DNA of 7,408 nucleotides from JAGNZR01 sp051648365 (GTDB lineage Bacteria; Fusobacteriota; Fusobacteriia; Fusobacteriales; Fusobacteriaceae). Position numbers and translations under genes: made by a program. Under the pieces are notes generated by a model. The model saw only the letters and a list, made by a program, of their open reading frames with translations, searched no databases and had not been told where the DNA came from. The stretch is taken from assembly GCA_051648365.1 (NCBI GenBank), contig JBOFEZ010000106.1, positions 1-7,408 of the forward strand, in the 5' to 3' direction. Positions 5,846-7,408 of the stretch are shown here, piece by piece (positions within the stretch are counted from its first letter, which is position 1; each line of letters starts with the position of its first letter).

Positions 5846-7187
5846 CCCCGAAGAACAGCTTGTATGGAAACGTCTCTTTGAGATAGTCAATATAAGCTGT
5901 TTTTGCTATTTTTTTTATCATATCGCAGTAGGTTGGATAGGACTGAATAGTCTTACTGTATTTGTAGAATGGGATATTAAGATTCATTAAGGTTTGAATT
6001 ATTCCCAAAACTTCACCGGCTCGTTCACCTACACAAGTAGCTCCTATGATTTTGCCCTTTAAACAGATTACCTTTAAAATAAAATATTCCTCTCCAACTG
6101 CCAGAGATCTATCGTTTTCACTATTGAGAGTATAAATTTTTAGAGCATCACCATATTTTTTTAGAGCTACCTCCTCTGTCATACCAGTTCTGGAATATTC
6201 GGGAGAGGTAAAAGTTGTCCAGGGAACCGAGTTGTATTTTACTTTTTTCTTAAAGAAAGGAAGGAGGATATTCTGAATCACAATTTCACCATGGTAACCT
6301 GCTATATGGGAAAATCTGTAGGGACCCACACTGTCTCCAATGGCAAAAATTCCAGGGACAGCACTCATGTAATTATCTACATGGATTCCACTTTTGTCAA
6401 AAGAGATACCGACCTTCTCCAGATTGAGATTGGAAATATTGGGAACACGTCCAGCAGAGATAAAAATTTTTTCTCCCTTAAAAATCCTCCCATCTCCGAG
6501 GATGACTTCGCTTCCAATTTCTGATTTTTTGAATTTTTTGATGTCTGCTCCTAAAATAAGTTCGATTTCTTTTTCTTTTAAAGATGCTAATATTCTTTCA
6601 CGGACTTCAGGCTCTTCAAGGGACAAAAAACTGGTATTTTGTTCTAATATAATAACAGAGGTCCCCAGTCTTTTTAAAGGGAAAGCCATTTCCAAGGAGA
6701 TAACTCCTCCTCCTATAAAAATTATGGATAAAGGAGCTTTTTCCTGAAGAAAAAAGTTTTCATTGGTAAGATAATCGATTCCTTCCAATCCCTCTGTCTG
6801 TGGAATTCCAGGAGAACTCCCTGTAGATATAACAATGTTTTTTCCCCAATACTTTTCCCTACCATTAACTTCAATTTCATTTTTACTTGCAAATTTCCCT
6901 TCACCAAAAACAACTTCGATTCCTAAGTCTTGGAGTACTTCAGGAGTTTCATGGGAGTAGACTCGTTCAATAACTTCTCTGACTTGATGAAAAACTTTTT
7001 CTGAATCAGTTTCTTTTTCAGATCTTTTGATAAAAGCCTTGGAAGGAATGCAACCAGCCCAAGTACACTCACCTCCGATTTTCCTTTTTTCTACAAGTAA
7101 AACTTTTTTTCCGACCTTGGCTAGCCCTATGGAAACTGTAAGTCCACCGGCTCCACCGCCCAAAACTATAACATCATATTTTTTCAT
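5838..7187 (-). CDS. FAD-dependent pyridine nucleotide-disulfide oxidoreductase (dihydrolipoamide dehydrogenase/mercuric reductase-like, atypical)
   Basis: This 449-residue soluble flavoenzyme, probably a homodimer, should move electrons between NAD(P)H and a substrate through FAD and a cysteine pair. Motifs in order: FAD-binding GGGAGG (10-15), redox disulfide C41-TWAG-C46 in a GGEC...GCIPSK context, NAD(P)-binding GGGVISLE (159-166), second FAD motif FAIGDSVG (281-288), then the dimerisation domain from about 320. Dihydrolipoamide dehydrogenase and glutathione reductase carry a His-Pro...Glu pair in this last domain; here the matching site reads YPTYCD (417-422), with Tyr for His and Asp for Glu and an extra Cys421. 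It is therefore probably not a true dihydrolipoamide dehydrogenase, and no 2-oxoacid dehydrogenase or mer genes adjoin it. ATG 7187 has AAGGAGGT (7198-7191) 3 nt upstream. The stop overlaps the channel gene by 8 bp. Superfamily certain; substrate unknown. Confidence 0.92.
   Translation of the reverse strand: MKKYDVIVLGGGAGGLTVSIGLAKVGKKVLLVEKRKIGGECTWAGCIPSKAFIKRSEKETDSEKVFHQVREVIERVYSHETPEVLQDLGIEVVFGEGKFASKNEIEVNGREKYWGKNIVISTGSSPGIPQTEGLEGIDYLTNENFFLQEKAPLSIIFIGGGVISLEMAFPLKRLGTSVIILEQNTSFLSLEEPEVRERILASLKEKEIELILGADIKKFKKSEIGSEVILGDGRIFKGEKIFISAGRVPNISNLNLEKVGISFDKSGIHVDNYMSAVPGIFAIGDSVGPYRFSHIAGYHGEIVIQNILLPFFKKKVKYNSVPWTTFTSPEYSRTGMTEEVALKKYGDALKIYTLNSENDRSLAVGEEYFILKVICLKGKIIGATCVGERAGEVLGIIQTLMNLNIPFYKYSKTIQSYPTYCDMIKKIAKTAYIDYLKETFPYKLFFGAN
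5854..5904 (+). terminator. Possible terminator of the channel gene, inside the opposing reading frame
   Basis: AACAGCTT (5854-5861) and AAGCTGTT (5894-5901) can form an 8-bp stem followed by a T run (5900-5904), starting 8 nt after the channel stop codon. The 32-nt loop is long but holds a small TCTC/GAGA hairpin. It lies in the 3' end of the antisense oxidoreductase gene, whose coding needs could equally explain these bases. Confidence 0.3.
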
Positions 7188-7202
7188 AATACCTCCTTAA
7201 GT

Positions 7203-7229
7203 AAAAAGCACCAGATAAACTGGTGCTTT
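7203..7229 (-). terminator. Hairpin terminator after the Rpn-like gene
   Basis: AAAGCACCAG (7205-7214) and CTGGTGCTTT (7220-7229) form a perfect 10-bp stem with a 5-nt loop. Read on the minus strand the stem is followed by a run of five T (7207 down to 7203), so it terminates leftward transcription. Its first arm overlaps the stop codon at 7228-7230. It ends only 4 nt before the ribosome site of the oxidoreductase gene. There is no T run on the plus strand. Confidence 0.72.
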
Positions 7230-7408
7230 AAAAGTTATCCTTGGCAAGTTTTTCTATTTCTACATCAGGAAGTCCGGTAGCTTCAGCGATAGAAAAAAAG
7301 CTTAACCCCATTTTTACAAGAATAAGAGCTGTTTTTCTTTTCTCTTCGAATACAGCTTGTTTTTTAGCGGTTCTAAGAGCCGCCTCTTCATTTTTAAAAC
7401 CTTTAACT
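7228..7408 (-). CDS. C-terminal fragment resembling Rpn/PD-(D/E)XK transposase-like proteins, 5' end outside window
   Basis: An open minus-strand frame enters from the right edge and gives 59 complete codons before TAA (7230-7228). The peptide is Lys/Glu/Ala-rich and helical (EEAALRTAKKQA, then EEKRKTALILVKMGLS), ending with SIAEATGLPDVEIEKL. That tail matches the IAKxTGLSxEEIxKL pattern common at the C-terminus of Rpn-family recombination-promoting nucleases and related transposase-like proteins. The catalytic PD-(D/E)XK domain would lie outside the window, so it is unknown whether the gene is intact, and other proteins can carry similar tails. It is directly upstream of the oxidoreductase gene on the same strand. 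Confidence 0.6.
   Translation of the reverse strand, partial: VKGFKNEEAALRTAKKQAVFEEKRKTALILVKMGLSFFSIAEATGLPDVEIEKLAKDNF

Noticed and set aside
6291..6747. Two overlapping plus-strand open frames (77 and 117 codons)
   Set aside because: Both are antisense to the NAD-binding and central part of the oxidoreductase, which has clear motifs there; no ribosome sites or family features.
6722..6913. Minus-strand 63-codon frame
   Set aside because: It is an alternate frame within the oxidoreductase gene on the same strand, with no independent support.

Overview
The window is AT-rich DNA with strong AGGAGG-type ribosome binding sites and consensus sigma70-type promoters. The best lineage clue is a 768-residue protein that joins a patatin phospholipase, a POTRA domain and an outer-membrane beta-barrel. 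This type Vd (FplA-like) architecture is characteristic of Fusobacterium. With a second signal-peptide-bearing beta-barrel protein, it points to a diderm of the Fusobacteriaceae (Fusobacterium or a relative). The species cannot be settled from the sequence alone.

Layout from left to right: (1) a minus-strand M32-family metallocarboxypeptidase, cut at its C-terminus by the left edge (1-1277); (2) a compact divergent promoter region (1278-1432); (3) a plus-strand outer-membrane protein with an internal IPGRPD repeat and a probable TTG start (1433-2329); (4) a near-perfect bidirectional terminator (2350-2393) shared with (5) the convergent FplA-like phospholipase autotransporter (2397-4703, minus); (6) a second divergent promoter region with an excellent promoter for the phospholipase; (7) a plus-strand two-helix potassium-channel-like protein with an RCK domain and a non-canonical filter (4841-5845); (8) a convergent flavoprotein disulfide oxidoreductase overlapping it tail to tail by 8 bp (5838-7187, minus); (9) a hairpin terminator and the last 59 codons of a protein resembling the C-terminus of Rpn/PD-(D/E)XK transposase-like proteins (7228-7408, minus), cut by the right edge.

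These look mostly like independent transcription units, not one pathway: peptide trimming in the cytoplasm, two outer-membrane proteins, an inner-membrane ion channel and a soluble flavoenzyme. The only hint of linkage is the phospholipase beside another outer-membrane protein, and those two genes converge and have separate promoters. There is no CRISPR array, RNA gene or complete mobile element, and I see no clear undescribed multi-gene system. The points most worth a second look are the altered potassium-channel filter (TVGFAE), the oxidoreductase that keeps its redox cysteines but lacks the usual His-Glu pair, the repeat in the outer-membrane protein, and a terminator that leaves almost no room for a promoter ahead of the oxidoreductase.
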